Positions 1-5,122 of a DNA stretch of 5,339 nt are shown here, piece after piece. Positions within the stretch are counted from its first letter, which is position 1; each line of letters starts with the position of its first letter. Origin of the DNA: Nitrospira sp. GTDB lineage: Bacteria > Nitrospirota > Nitrospiria > Nitrospirales > Nitrospiraceae. Where the stretch lies: positions 1 to 5,339 of the forward strand of contig SWDL01000343.1 of assembly GCA_005116795.1 (NCBI GenBank). The letters run 5' to 3'. Made by a program: the position numbers and the translations under genes. The notes below the pieces were generated by a model. The model was not told the DNA's origin. It ran no database searches and worked only from the letters and a program-made list of their open reading frames with translations.

Positions 1-523
1 CATAGAACACGTCCGTCCCTTCGCGAATCCCCAGCCGTTCGGTGTCCGGTTGCGTCGCCAGGAGATCCTCGGACACGACCTTGAAATCGTACCGCGCGGG
101 ATCTTCAAAGACCGGAATGACGGCGAGATCGACCGTGGGATCCTGATGGACATAAACGTTTTTCTTCGATCCGTCCGTCTGGAGCGAAATGGTCAGGACA
201 TCGGAGCGCCCGTCCTTGGTGTTGAGGCGCACATAGGCCTGGGGCACAAAGGCGCTCCGGTCTGCCGTCTGCAACACATGCTTCGCCGTGACCAGGTAGA
301 CATACATGATCCCTTTCTTCACGGGATGGCGGACGCCCATCAGAAAGCCCGTGCCGCTGGGAATCAGTTTGCCGTCGGCGTTGGGAAGGAAGAGGAAGAC
401 GACCGACTTCTTGATATCCGGTGGAACCGGAATCGCGCGCGCGGCCGCAGCAGGCAGAAACGCCCATAGGACCATGAGCACCGTAAGGATCCGAAAGAGT
501 CTGTGGAGAGACACCGGCGACAT
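1..523 (-). CDS. Secreted trypsin-like serine peptidase domain protein (C-terminal part outside window)
   Basis: The frame is open from an ATG at 523 to the left edge, giving 174 complete codons and no stop. Residues 1-30 form a signal peptide: basic start, hydrophobic core LTVLMVLWAFLP, then AAAARA as the likely signal peptidase I site, so the protein is exported. The mature part starts like a chymotrypsin-fold domain: an SGTGFLM strand (residues 56-62), YLVTAKHVL with the putative catalytic His82, and DPTVDLAVI with the putative catalytic Asp132. The catalytic Ser would come after residue 174 and cannot be seen, so activity is unproven; many relatives of this type are uncharacterised. The start lies three bases after the TGA of the membrane protease gene (TGA-GCC-ATG), with GGGGTG just before it, so the two genes are almost certainly co-transcribed and perhaps translationally coupled. 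What it cleaves is unknown. Confidence 0.72.
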   Translation of the reverse strand, partial: MSPVSLHRLFRILTVLMVLWAFLPAAAARAIPVPPDIKKSVVFLFLPNADGKLIPSGTGFLMGVRHPVKKGIMYVYLVTAKHVLQTADRSAFVPQAYVRLNTKDGRSDVLTISLQTDGSKKNVYVHQDPTVDLAVIPVFEDPARYDFKVVSEDLLATQPDTERLGIREGTDVFY

Positions 524-526
524 GGC

Positions 527-1684
527 TCACCCCGCGGGAGGATCGATCCCCCGCACCTGAACAAAGCGCATGATGCCTGTCCGCGTCACCAGGCCTATCA
601 GCCCGCCGTTCTTCACCACGCCGAGGCGGGGCTGACCGTCACGGACCATCTGGTCGATTGCGGCATAGGCGGAGGCGTCCGGCCCAATCTCCATGGCCGG
701 ACTCCAGGGCGTCATGATGTCACGGACCTTTCGCCACGACCACATCGTGCGACTGAGGCCTTGCAGATCATTGGTCGCGACCATCCCGATGATCTGCCCG
801 CCCTCCACGACCGGAAATCCGCCGAACCCGTAGGTCAAGAAGTATCGGGCGACCGCCTCTTCGACGGTCATCTCGCCGTCGATCGTCACCACATCCCGCA
901 CCATCACGTCCGCGACCGGTATACGCGCCAGCGTGGCGTGCAACGCCGCTTGCCGGAGTCCCCCCTTCGCCGCGGCAAAGAGAAAGAGACCCAGGAGCGT
1001 CAACCAGCCTCCGTTGGCGGCGACGGCGCCCGGGATGCGCCCCAAGGCCGCCCCCAGCATCACCGTCACGCCTGTGACCGCCAGAAACAGTCCAAACCCA
1101 CGGCCCGCCAGCGCGGAGAGTCGTGTGGCGCGCGGCAGATCATCGAGCCAGGCCCAGAGCCCCGCGCGCAGCACCCGGCCGCCGTCTAGTGGAAATCCTG
1201 GAATGAGGTTGAAGAGGCCCAGTTGGAGGTTGACCGTGCCGATGAGCAAGGCCAAGACCCAGAATCCGGCCAGGCCCGGCTTTCCCTCCACGACGACGCT
1301 GACACTCAAGAGCATCCCGGCGAGGACAAAGCTCACCGCCGGCCCGGCAATCGCGATCAGAAATTCCGCCTTCGGGCGAGGCGGTTCCCGCTGCATGTGC
1401 GCCACCCCGCCGAAGACGAACAAGGTGATCTGCCCGATCGGAATCCGATACCGTTGGGCGACGACCGAATGTCCCAGTTCATGAAGGAGGACCGAGAGGA
1501 ACAGGCACAGCGCCGTGACCCCGGCCATCCCCCAGTAGCGCGCGAAGGACTGCCCCGGAAGACTCTCCGGCAGGTAGCCCGTGGCCAAGACCCAGGTCAC
1601 GAAGGCGAAGACCAGGAACCACGAGATGTGGATCTTGATGGGGATGCCCAGAATGCGGCCGATCTGCCAGTTGCGTCCGCCCAT
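527..1684 (-). CDS. Site-2 protease (peptidase family M50) with two C-terminal CBS domains
   Basis: A polytopic membrane zinc metalloprotease of the S2P class, which cuts transmembrane segments of substrates such as anti-sigma factors. Numbering from the ATG at 1684 gives 385 residues. Visible are the HELGH zinc motif at 68-72 in a membrane helix, the third metal ligand region NLIPGFPLDGG (Asp167), about six hydrophobic segments, and two CBS domains at roughly 255-310 (IPVADVMVRDVVTI...) and 319-375 (KVRDIMTPW...). CBS pairs usually bind adenine nucleotides, so regulation by energy state is likely by analogy. The layout matches the Rip3-like S2P plus CBS group in length and order. I chose the ATG at 1684 because GATGAGG sits six bases upstream; an in-frame ATG at 1696 and TTG at 1723 are alternatives, but the TTG overlaps a good promoter. 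The gene leads a two-gene unit with the secreted peptidase. No anti-sigma or sigma gene is adjacent, so the substrate is unknown. Confidence 0.92.
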   Translation of the reverse strand: MGGRNWQIGRILGIPIKIHISWFLVFAFVTWVLATGYLPESLPGQSFARYWGMAGVTALCLFLSVLLHELGHSVVAQRYRIPIGQITLFVFGGVAHMQREPPRPKAEFLIAIAGPAVSFVLAGMLLSVSVVVEGKPGLAGFWVLALLIGTVNLQLGLFNLIPGFPLDGGRVLRAGLWAWLDDLPRATRLSALAGRGFGLFLAVTGVTVMLGAALGRIPGAVAANGGWLTLLGLFLFAAAKGGLRQAALHATLARIPVADVMVRDVVTIDGEMTVEEAVARYFLTYGFGGFPVVEGGQIIGMVATNDLQGLSRTMWSWRKVRDIMTPWSPAMEIGPDASAYAAIDQMVRDGQPRLGVVKNGGLIGLVTRTGIMRFVQVRGIDPPAG

Positions 1685-1690
1685 GCCGGC

Positions 1691-1697
1691 CCTCATC
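1691..1697 (-). promoter_or_regulatory. Ribosome-binding site of the site-2 protease gene
   Basis: GATGAGG ends six bases before the ATG at 1684. This spacing favours that start over the upstream in-frame ATG at 1696, which has AGG directly against it, and over the TTG at 1723. Confidence 0.45.
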
Positions 1698-1723
1698 CTA
1701 CGTATCGCTGCGGAGATCGTCAA
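1695..1723 (-). promoter_or_regulatory. Candidate sigma-70 promoter for the protease operon
   Basis: On the minus strand TTGACG (1723-1718, 5 of 6 matches to the -35 consensus) is separated by exactly 17 bp from TAGGAT (1700-1695, 4 of 6 to the -10). Transcription would begin near 1688, leaving only a few bases before the ATG at 1684. That makes the mRNA nearly leaderless and would exclude the GATGAGG site, so either this promoter or that ribosome-binding site is probably not the one used. Confidence 0.3.
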
Positions 1724-1766
1724 TCAAGGACCACCTGCTTCTCGTCGAGGCTACAGGCCGGCTGTC

Positions 1767-1794
1767 TCAAGCCCTCCGGCGCTCCCACCGATAC
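1767..1794 (+). promoter_or_regulatory. Weak sigma-28 (FliA)-like promoter candidate
   Basis: TCAA (1767-1770), a 16-bp gap and ACCGATAC (1787-1794) resemble the flagellar sigma-28 pattern TAAA-N15-GCCGATAA (3 of 4 and 6 of 8 matches). It points toward the chemoreceptor-like gene, a gene type often under sigma-28, with a leader of about 85-90 bases. The match is imperfect and could be chance in GC-rich DNA. No better sigma-70 site was seen on this strand between 1685 and 1888. Confidence 0.2.
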
Positions 1795-1888
1795 AGCCTG
1801 TGGACCATCTCAGCCGTGCGGATTCCATCTGACCCCGACGGGTCCAACACCCTGCTCATTGATGGATATCGGCGAGAGAACGGCGAAT

Positions 1889-3481
1889 ATGAATCCAGAC
1901 ATTCTCGAACAGCTTCATCGGGCCGCCCTTGCCGATCGGGGGATGATGAGAGGTCAATTGGCGCTCTTCGCCGCCCCTTTTTTGGTCGCCGTCATCGTCT
2001 TGACGCTCGTCTCCTCCTCGGCGCTTGAGTCCCTCAAGGTCGACGGCCCCGTGTCTCGTGCTGTGCTGTTGATGAAGGACCTGGAGGCCGAGATCCTGTC
2101 GCCTTCGCTCGATCTGACGGCATTCTACCTGCTCATTCTACGCATGGTCGACGAATCGGACCCCAAGGAGGTCAGGGCACTGATGGAGCAAAGCAGGCTC
2201 GCGCGCGACGCCTACGAATCCCGGCAAGCCTATTGGATCGCGACCCTGCCGGATGGCGAGGCCAAGCAGCGGCTTGTGGAACAGGTGCAGCGAGAGGCGG
2301 CGGCTTTCTTCCTGACCGTGGAGCGCGCATTCCTGCCCTCGTTGCTCTCCGGAGAACCGACCGAGGCTCGACGGTTGGCCCACCATGCGCTGAATCGCGA
2401 CTATCAGCGGCACCGAGCCGCGGTCGGCGAGCTGGCCGACATCGTGACACCCCTCCGCAAAGCCGTCAACGAATACGCGACCGACTCCGTCGAACGCCAA
2501 CGACGCAATCTCCTCCTGTGGGCCCTGGCGCTGCTGTCGTTGACCGTCGCCGTCGGAGGGTTTTCAGCCGCGCTCTTTTCTCGGCATCTGACACAGAGGG
2601 CGGCATCGATGGCAACAAGGCTGGTCGAGGAGGTCGCGGAAGCCCGGCTGTGGAAGGAACACACGGACGGCAGCGAGGACACCGCCGCACTCAGCGCCGG
2701 CTTTGAGCGTGTCCTGGAACAGCTCCGGCGCATGACCGGAATGGTGTCGAAGATCAGCAATCAACTGGCCCTAGCCTGGTCGGAACTGGCCGTCTCAATC
2801 GGGCCGATGGCGCAGGAGACCGCGATCCTCATTGGGCACTCGGCGGAACAGTTCCCACGCCCCATGGACACGACACCGGCGACGGCGAGTAGCGTGATTC
2901 CTCCCGTCTCGACGGTAGCCCCGGCGCCATCCAAGGCCACGGAGCAGCCGGATCCGGACCAGGCCGAGCGCCCATCCGAAATCCTCGCCGATCTGCAGCG
3001 CTCGTCCGCCCATATCACGGAGATCGTCGGCATCATTCAGGGACTCGCGGATCACACCAATCAGCTCGTCGAAAAAGCCGCGCGCGAGGCCTCACGCGCA
3101 GACGAGCAGGGCCAAAGCTTGGCGATCCTGACGGAGCAGGTCCGTGCCTTGGCGGAGCGTACCACGAGAGCGACGGAAGACGTGAGGGAGACGATCAGGC
3201 AGCTCCAGCAAGAGACCCTCGGAGCCTTCGCCGGAATCGAAGAGGGGTCCGACAAGGTGGCCGGGGGCTTGGAACTCGTGCGGAAAACCGGCGATGCCTT
3301 GGCCGCAATCGCTGAACGGGTGAAACGAGTCGCCGACACGATCCGAGAGATTGCCCAGACCGAAGAGGCCGACGCCTCTGAATCGCTGCGCACAGGCGCG
3401 AACAAGCCGACCGCCACAGGGACAGGTCAGGAATCAGTTCCCCCGTCCGGAGGAATCAGCAAGGCTTCCTCACCCACATGA
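1889..3481 (+). CDS. Methyl-accepting chemotaxis-like membrane sensor with degenerate signalling domain
   Basis: A 530-residue inner-membrane protein with chemoreceptor order. Membrane segment 1 is at about 24-44 and segment 2 at about 208-231; between them is an all-helical periplasmic domain resembling the MCP sensor type with an 'AEILxPxxxxxxFYL' stretch (67-82). Residues 231-285 look like a worn HAMP linker (ALSAGFERVLEQLRRM). A Pro/Ala/Thr-rich stretch at 322-362 interrupts the coiled coil. Then comes a clear but altered MCP core: ITEIVGIIQGLADHTNQLVE (376-395), REASRADEQGQ (399-409) and TEQVRALAERT (415-425). Canonical tips read NAAIEAARAGEQGRGF; here the Gly is Asp, RGF is QSL and the signalling domain is short. 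No CheR/CheB tether pentapeptide ends the protein. CheA/CheW coupling is therefore doubtful. The ATG at 1889 follows GAGAG at 1874-1878; an in-frame ATG at 1862 has no ribosome-binding site. No che genes are adjacent. Confidence 0.8.
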   Translation: MNPDILEQLHRAALADRGMMRGQLALFAAPFLVAVIVLTLVSSSALESLKVDGPVSRAVLLMKDLEAEILSPSLDLTAFYLLILRMVDESDPKEVRALMEQSRLARDAYESRQAYWIATLPDGEAKQRLVEQVQREAAAFFLTVERAFLPSLLSGEPTEARRLAHHALNRDYQRHRAAVGELADIVTPLRKAVNEYATDSVERQRRNLLLWALALLSLTVAVGGFSAALFSRHLTQRAASMATRLVEEVAEARLWKEHTDGSEDTAALSAGFERVLEQLRRMTGMVSKISNQLALAWSELAVSIGPMAQETAILIGHSAEQFPRPMDTTPATASSVIPPVSTVAPAPSKATEQPDPDQAERPSEILADLQRSSAHITEIVGIIQGLADHTNQLVEKAAREASRADEQGQSLAILTEQVRALAERTTRATEDVRETIRQLQQETLGAFAGIEEGSDKVAGGLELVRKTGDALAAIAERVKRVADTIREIAQTEEADASESLRTGANKPTATGTGQESVPPSGGISKASSPT

Positions 3482-3661
3482 CCCCTCACGCGCATTATTC
3501 ATGAGCGCGTCCGCGGCTTTGACCCGTGGCAATCGAAGCGCAACGGGCTCCCCGATTCGCCGCTGCCACGCTCGCCCCCCTCGCGCAACCGGCGGAAGAT
3601 CCTGACAACGGAAGTCTATGTTGAAGATTCGTTGTCTGCTTGGATCCTGTCCCTGTTGTTC
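3482..3661. other. Non-coding gap between sensor gene and insertion sequence
   Basis: No convincing gene. Two weak inverted repeats are present: ACGCGC/GCGCGT (3488-3493 with 3505-3510) just after the sensor stop, and GTGGCA/TGCCAC (3526-3531 with 3564-3569) with an inner CGAA/TTCG pairing. Neither is followed by a run of T. A short Cys-rich frame starts at ATG 3618 (GGAAG three bases upstream) and ends at 3683 inside the insertion sequence; nothing supports it as a gene. Confidence 0.5.
3488..3510 (+). terminator. Weak stem-loop after the sensor gene
   Basis: ACGCGC and GCGCGT pair perfectly over 6 bp around an 11-base loop, starting seven bases after the sensor stop codon. There is no T-tract, so it is not a standard intrinsic terminator. 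It could protect the 3' end or assist Rho-dependent termination, or be chance. Confidence 0.2.
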
Positions 3662-3666
3662 CCCGC
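3662..3666. repeat. Left copy of putative 5-bp target-site duplication (CCCGC)
   Basis: CCCGC here recurs at 5057-5061. Each copy lies exactly six bases outside the conserved GGAA/TTCC edge of the insertion sequence's inverted repeats, which is the arrangement expected for a target duplication. Confidence 0.45.
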
Positions 3667-3672
3667 AGTATT

Positions 3673-3696
3673 TTCCAATCTGAAGATGAGTCTGAA
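3673..3696 (-). repeat. Left terminal inverted repeat
   Basis: Begins TTCCAATCTGAAGATG and ends GAGTCTGAA. Its reverse complement matches the two right-end copies apart from one extra base and one or two substitutions. It ends 14 bases before the transposase stop codon and is probably a transposase-binding site. Confidence 0.75.
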
Positions 3697-3710
3697 GGAA
3701 GGGTGAGGAG

Positions 3711-4961
3711 TCATCCCGCCTTTTTCCGTCCGAAGATAGTTTCAAAGAGTTGATGTCTGGCTGCTTGCAGCCGCCTGGCGGCCTCATTATCGCTGATTGT
3801 GAAGGCGATGGCATCCAGGTGTTTGAAGGTGACGCCCTTCTTGAGGAAGGTCTCGGCTTTCGGCAAGGACTTGAGCTTGTCGTAGGGCGTCATCATGTGT
3901 TTGTAGCGGTAGCGTTTGCGCTGTTTGCCTTGGTCATCGGTAAAGGTTTCCGGGAAGAAACAGGGGCGGTGGTAGTTGATGTAGGGGACGAGGTGTTCCT
4001 GGTTGAAGCGGTTGACGAGGGACGCGTAGCGCTGGGGGATATGGGCATAGCCGAGGAGCTTGCGCACCACGGCGCCGTTCTTGGATTCTGCCAAGGCGTT
4101 GTCGTTACAGTGGCGCGCCCGTGACTTGGTGAGTTCGATGCGCAGCTTCTCCAGCAGTTCGGCAACGCGGCGGTTGATGTATTCCGAGCCGTTGTCGGCG
4201 TGGAAACCGAGGATGACGAAGGGAAAGCTTGCCAGCAGGGCTTCCAAAGCAGGGATAAGAAACTGCTCGCTGATGCGCTCGACGGTGACGAGGACCTCGA
4301 ATTGGGTGATCTCATCGACGGCGTTGATGTGGTAGAGGCCCTTGAGGCCGTCCTGATCGCCTTGGTGAACGGTATCGATGCGGATGAAACCGGGCCGGCC
4401 TTGGGGCTCGGGTTTACGGCGGATGCCGATGGGCCGCTGCACGGCGGCGGTTTTCACGTGAGTGAGGCGGCGCGAGCGGTAATCCTTGGTCTTGCGCAGG
4501 TTGTACAGATGCGAGACCGAGATACCGGACAGTCGCTCGAAACGGGTATCGCCGAACGTGCCAAACGCACGCTCACAGAGCTTCTTCACGGCGGGGCCCG
4601 AGGGCGTATCGTGCAGGGTGTCGATCTCGGCCAGCAGGCGGACGTCCTCGTCGGTATAGCGGGCCACGAAGCCGCGCCGGGGGATCACCTGCCAGCGCAG
4701 ATGGCCTTGATCCAGGGTACGGCGGATCAGGCGGGTGATCTGCTGGCGGGAATAGCCGCTGATCCGGCAGAGGTAGGCGATCACGAGTCCCTTGTCGGCC
4801 TTGGCCAGGGTCTCATAGCGGAAATGCCGCAGGGTCTGTGCGATCCACCGGTAGCGCTCGGTTTGGGTGGGTGGGGACATCCCCAGCGGAGCGGCCCCCG
4901 CCAAAAACTCCGCCACCTGCTTCAATGTGCGTAGCTGTTTGATGTTCATGATGATGTTCAT
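3711..4961 (-). CDS. DDE transposase with integrase core (rve) domain
   Basis: A 416-residue transposase that would cut and join the ends of its own element. Residues about 53-90 (KADKGLVIAYLCRISGYSRQ onward) form a helix-turn-helix for binding the ends. The RNase H-like core shows all three metal-binding acids: Asp196 in IRIDTVHQGD, Asp256 in GFHADNGSEYI and Glu292 in NALAESKNG, with exactly 35 residues between the second Asp and the Glu (DD35E). The C-terminal region contains NYHRPCFFPE and KHMMTPYDKLKSLP, typical of this group. The frame is intact. Two starts are possible: ATG at 4961, which touches the GGGAGG ribosome-binding site and is too close, and ATG at 4949 (MNIKQLRTL), 12 bases from it; the second is more likely the true start and gives 412 residues. 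Both lie in a hairpin. Family assignment (IS481-like or ISNCY group) is uncertain. Confidence 0.93.
   Translation of the reverse strand: MNIIMNIKQLRTLKQVAEFLAGAAPLGMSPPTQTERYRWIAQTLRHFRYETLAKADKGLVIAYLCRISGYSRQQITRLIRRTLDQGHLRWQVIPRRGFVARYTDEDVRLLAEIDTLHDTPSGPAVKKLCERAFGTFGDTRFERLSGISVSHLYNLRKTKDYRSRRLTHVKTAAVQRPIGIRRKPEPQGRPGFIRIDTVHQGDQDGLKGLYHINAVDEITQFEVLVTVERISEQFLIPALEALLASFPFVILGFHADNGSEYINRRVAELLEKLRIELTKSRARHCNDNALAESKNGAVVRKLLGYAHIPQRYASLVNRFNQEHLVPYINYHRPCFFPETFTDDQGKQRKRYRYKHMMTPYDKLKSLPKAETFLKKGVTFKHLDAIAFTISDNEAARRLQAARHQLFETIFGRKKAG
3722..3746 (-). repeat. Degenerate second copy of the left-end repeat inside the transposase 3' end
   Basis: TTTTCC, then TC, GAAGAT, AGT and AA follow the order of the left terminal repeat, with about 18 of 24 aligned columns matching when two gaps are allowed. 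It encodes the last residues of the transposase (FETIFGRKK). It could be an inner transposase-binding site matching the tandem copy on the right, or partly chance. Confidence 0.3.
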
Positions 4962-4976
4962 CCTCCCATCATGAAC
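4944..4976 (-). promoter_or_regulatory. Hairpin enclosing the transposase ribosome-binding site and start codons
   Basis: On the minus strand GTTCATGATG (4976-4967) pairs perfectly over 10 bp with CATCATGAAC (4953-4944). The 13-base loop holds the GGAGG motif and the first ATG (4961), while the second ATG (4949) is locked in the 3' arm. Insertion sequences such as IS10 and IS50 are known to use mRNA structure that hides the start region on transcripts read in from outside; this looks like the same strategy, by inference. The repeat could alternatively be an operator. Confidence 0.5.
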
Positions 4977-4991
4977 GGATTCGGGCGCTAG

Positions 4992-5014
4992 TTCAGACTC
5001 ATTTCATGTTGGAA
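4992..5014 (+). repeat. Right-end repeat, inner copy
   Basis: A 23-base unit beginning TTCAGACTCATTTCATG and ending TTGGAA. It is identical to the outer copy 36 bp further right except for one base (G at 5008 versus A at 5044), and lies inverted relative to the left end. Confidence 0.75.
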
Positions 5015-5027
5015 ACACGAGACCTCT

Positions 5028-5050
5028 TTCAGACTCATTTCATATTGGAA
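5028..5050 (+). repeat. Right terminal inverted repeat, outer copy
   Basis: A 23-base unit beginning TTCAGACTCATTTCATA and ending TTGGAA, matching the left terminal repeat in reverse complement. It forms a direct tandem pair with the inner copy at a 36-bp period, suggesting two transposase-binding sites at this end. Confidence 0.75.
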
Positions 5051-5056
5051 GAGGCT

Positions 5057-5061
5057 CCCGC
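5057..5061. repeat. Right copy of putative 5-bp target-site duplication (CCCGC)
   Basis: Matches 3662-3666 and sits at the same six-base distance outside the right repeat edge. Five bases are few, so chance cannot be excluded. Confidence 0.45.
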
Positions 5062-5122
5062 TGGCTGGAAGCCTGACTCCAATGATAGAATGAAGCGTTG
5101 ATTGGAATCCATCATCCATACG
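5062..5122 (+). promoter_or_regulatory. Short upstream region of the deacetylase gene
   Basis: Only about 60 bp separate the insertion sequence from the gene start. A -10-like TAGAAT (5086-5091) is present, but 17 bp upstream there is only GGCTGG, which is no -35 match. No strong ribosome-binding site precedes the ATG; GGAA (5104-5107) is 15 bases away. The native -35 region or activator sites may have been displaced by the insertion. Confidence 0.2.

Larger units (their letters stand above)
3667..5056 (-). mobile_element. Insertion sequence, about 1390 bp, DDE integrase-core transposase type
   Basis: One intact transposase gene fills the element (3711-4961). Matching inverted repeats bound it: the left copy at 3673-3696 reads, in reverse complement, almost identically to the right outer copy at 5028-5050 (about 22 of 24 aligned positions). 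If the CCCGC direct repeats are the target duplication, the tips are AG...CT, and the outermost ten bases of each end (AGTATTTTCC versus AGCCTCTTCC) match at seven positions. The element lies between the chemoreceptor-like gene and the deacetylase gene and interrupts neither visible coding frame. The intact transposase and well-matched ends suggest fairly recent arrival. I could not assign an ISfinder family; the protein resembles rve-domain transposases often annotated only as 'integrase catalytic domain-containing'. Confidence 0.8.

Noticed and set aside
105..530. Minus-strand frame overlapping the trypsin-like gene
   Set aside because: It uses a different frame from the one with signal peptide, TAKHVL and DLAVI motifs; its protein is composition-driven.
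1801..1846. Inverted repeats GACCC/GGGTC (1831-1844) and TGGACC/GGTCCA (1801-1806 with 1841-1846) in the divergent control region
   Set aside because: They are short, overlap each other, and such pairings are common in GC-rich DNA; there is no basis to call an operator or riboswitch.
1223..1888. Upstream in-frame extension of the sensor gene to a 752-residue protein
   Set aside because: This part is antisense to the site-2 protease gene, is low-complexity and Arg/Asp/Gln-rich, and has no ribosome-binding site; the ATG at 1889 directly precedes the first recognisable domain.
3526..3569. GTGGCA/TGCCAC stem as a terminator or structured RNA
   Set aside because: The loop is long, the pairing imperfect and no T-run follows.
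3618..3683. Short Cys-rich frame (MLKIRCLLGSCPCCSP...) cut by the insertion sequence
   Set aside because: Removing the element with one CCCGC would rejoin it to a 26-codon frame, but there is no homology or codon evidence that it was ever a gene.
3470..3814. Minus-strand frame spanning the left insertion sequence boundary
   Set aside because: It crosses from flanking DNA into the element and overlaps the transposase in another frame, so it cannot be an ancestral gene.
4200..4934. 244-residue plus-strand open frame opposite the transposase
   Set aside because: It mirrors the codons of a well-supported DDE transposase and shows no motif of its own.
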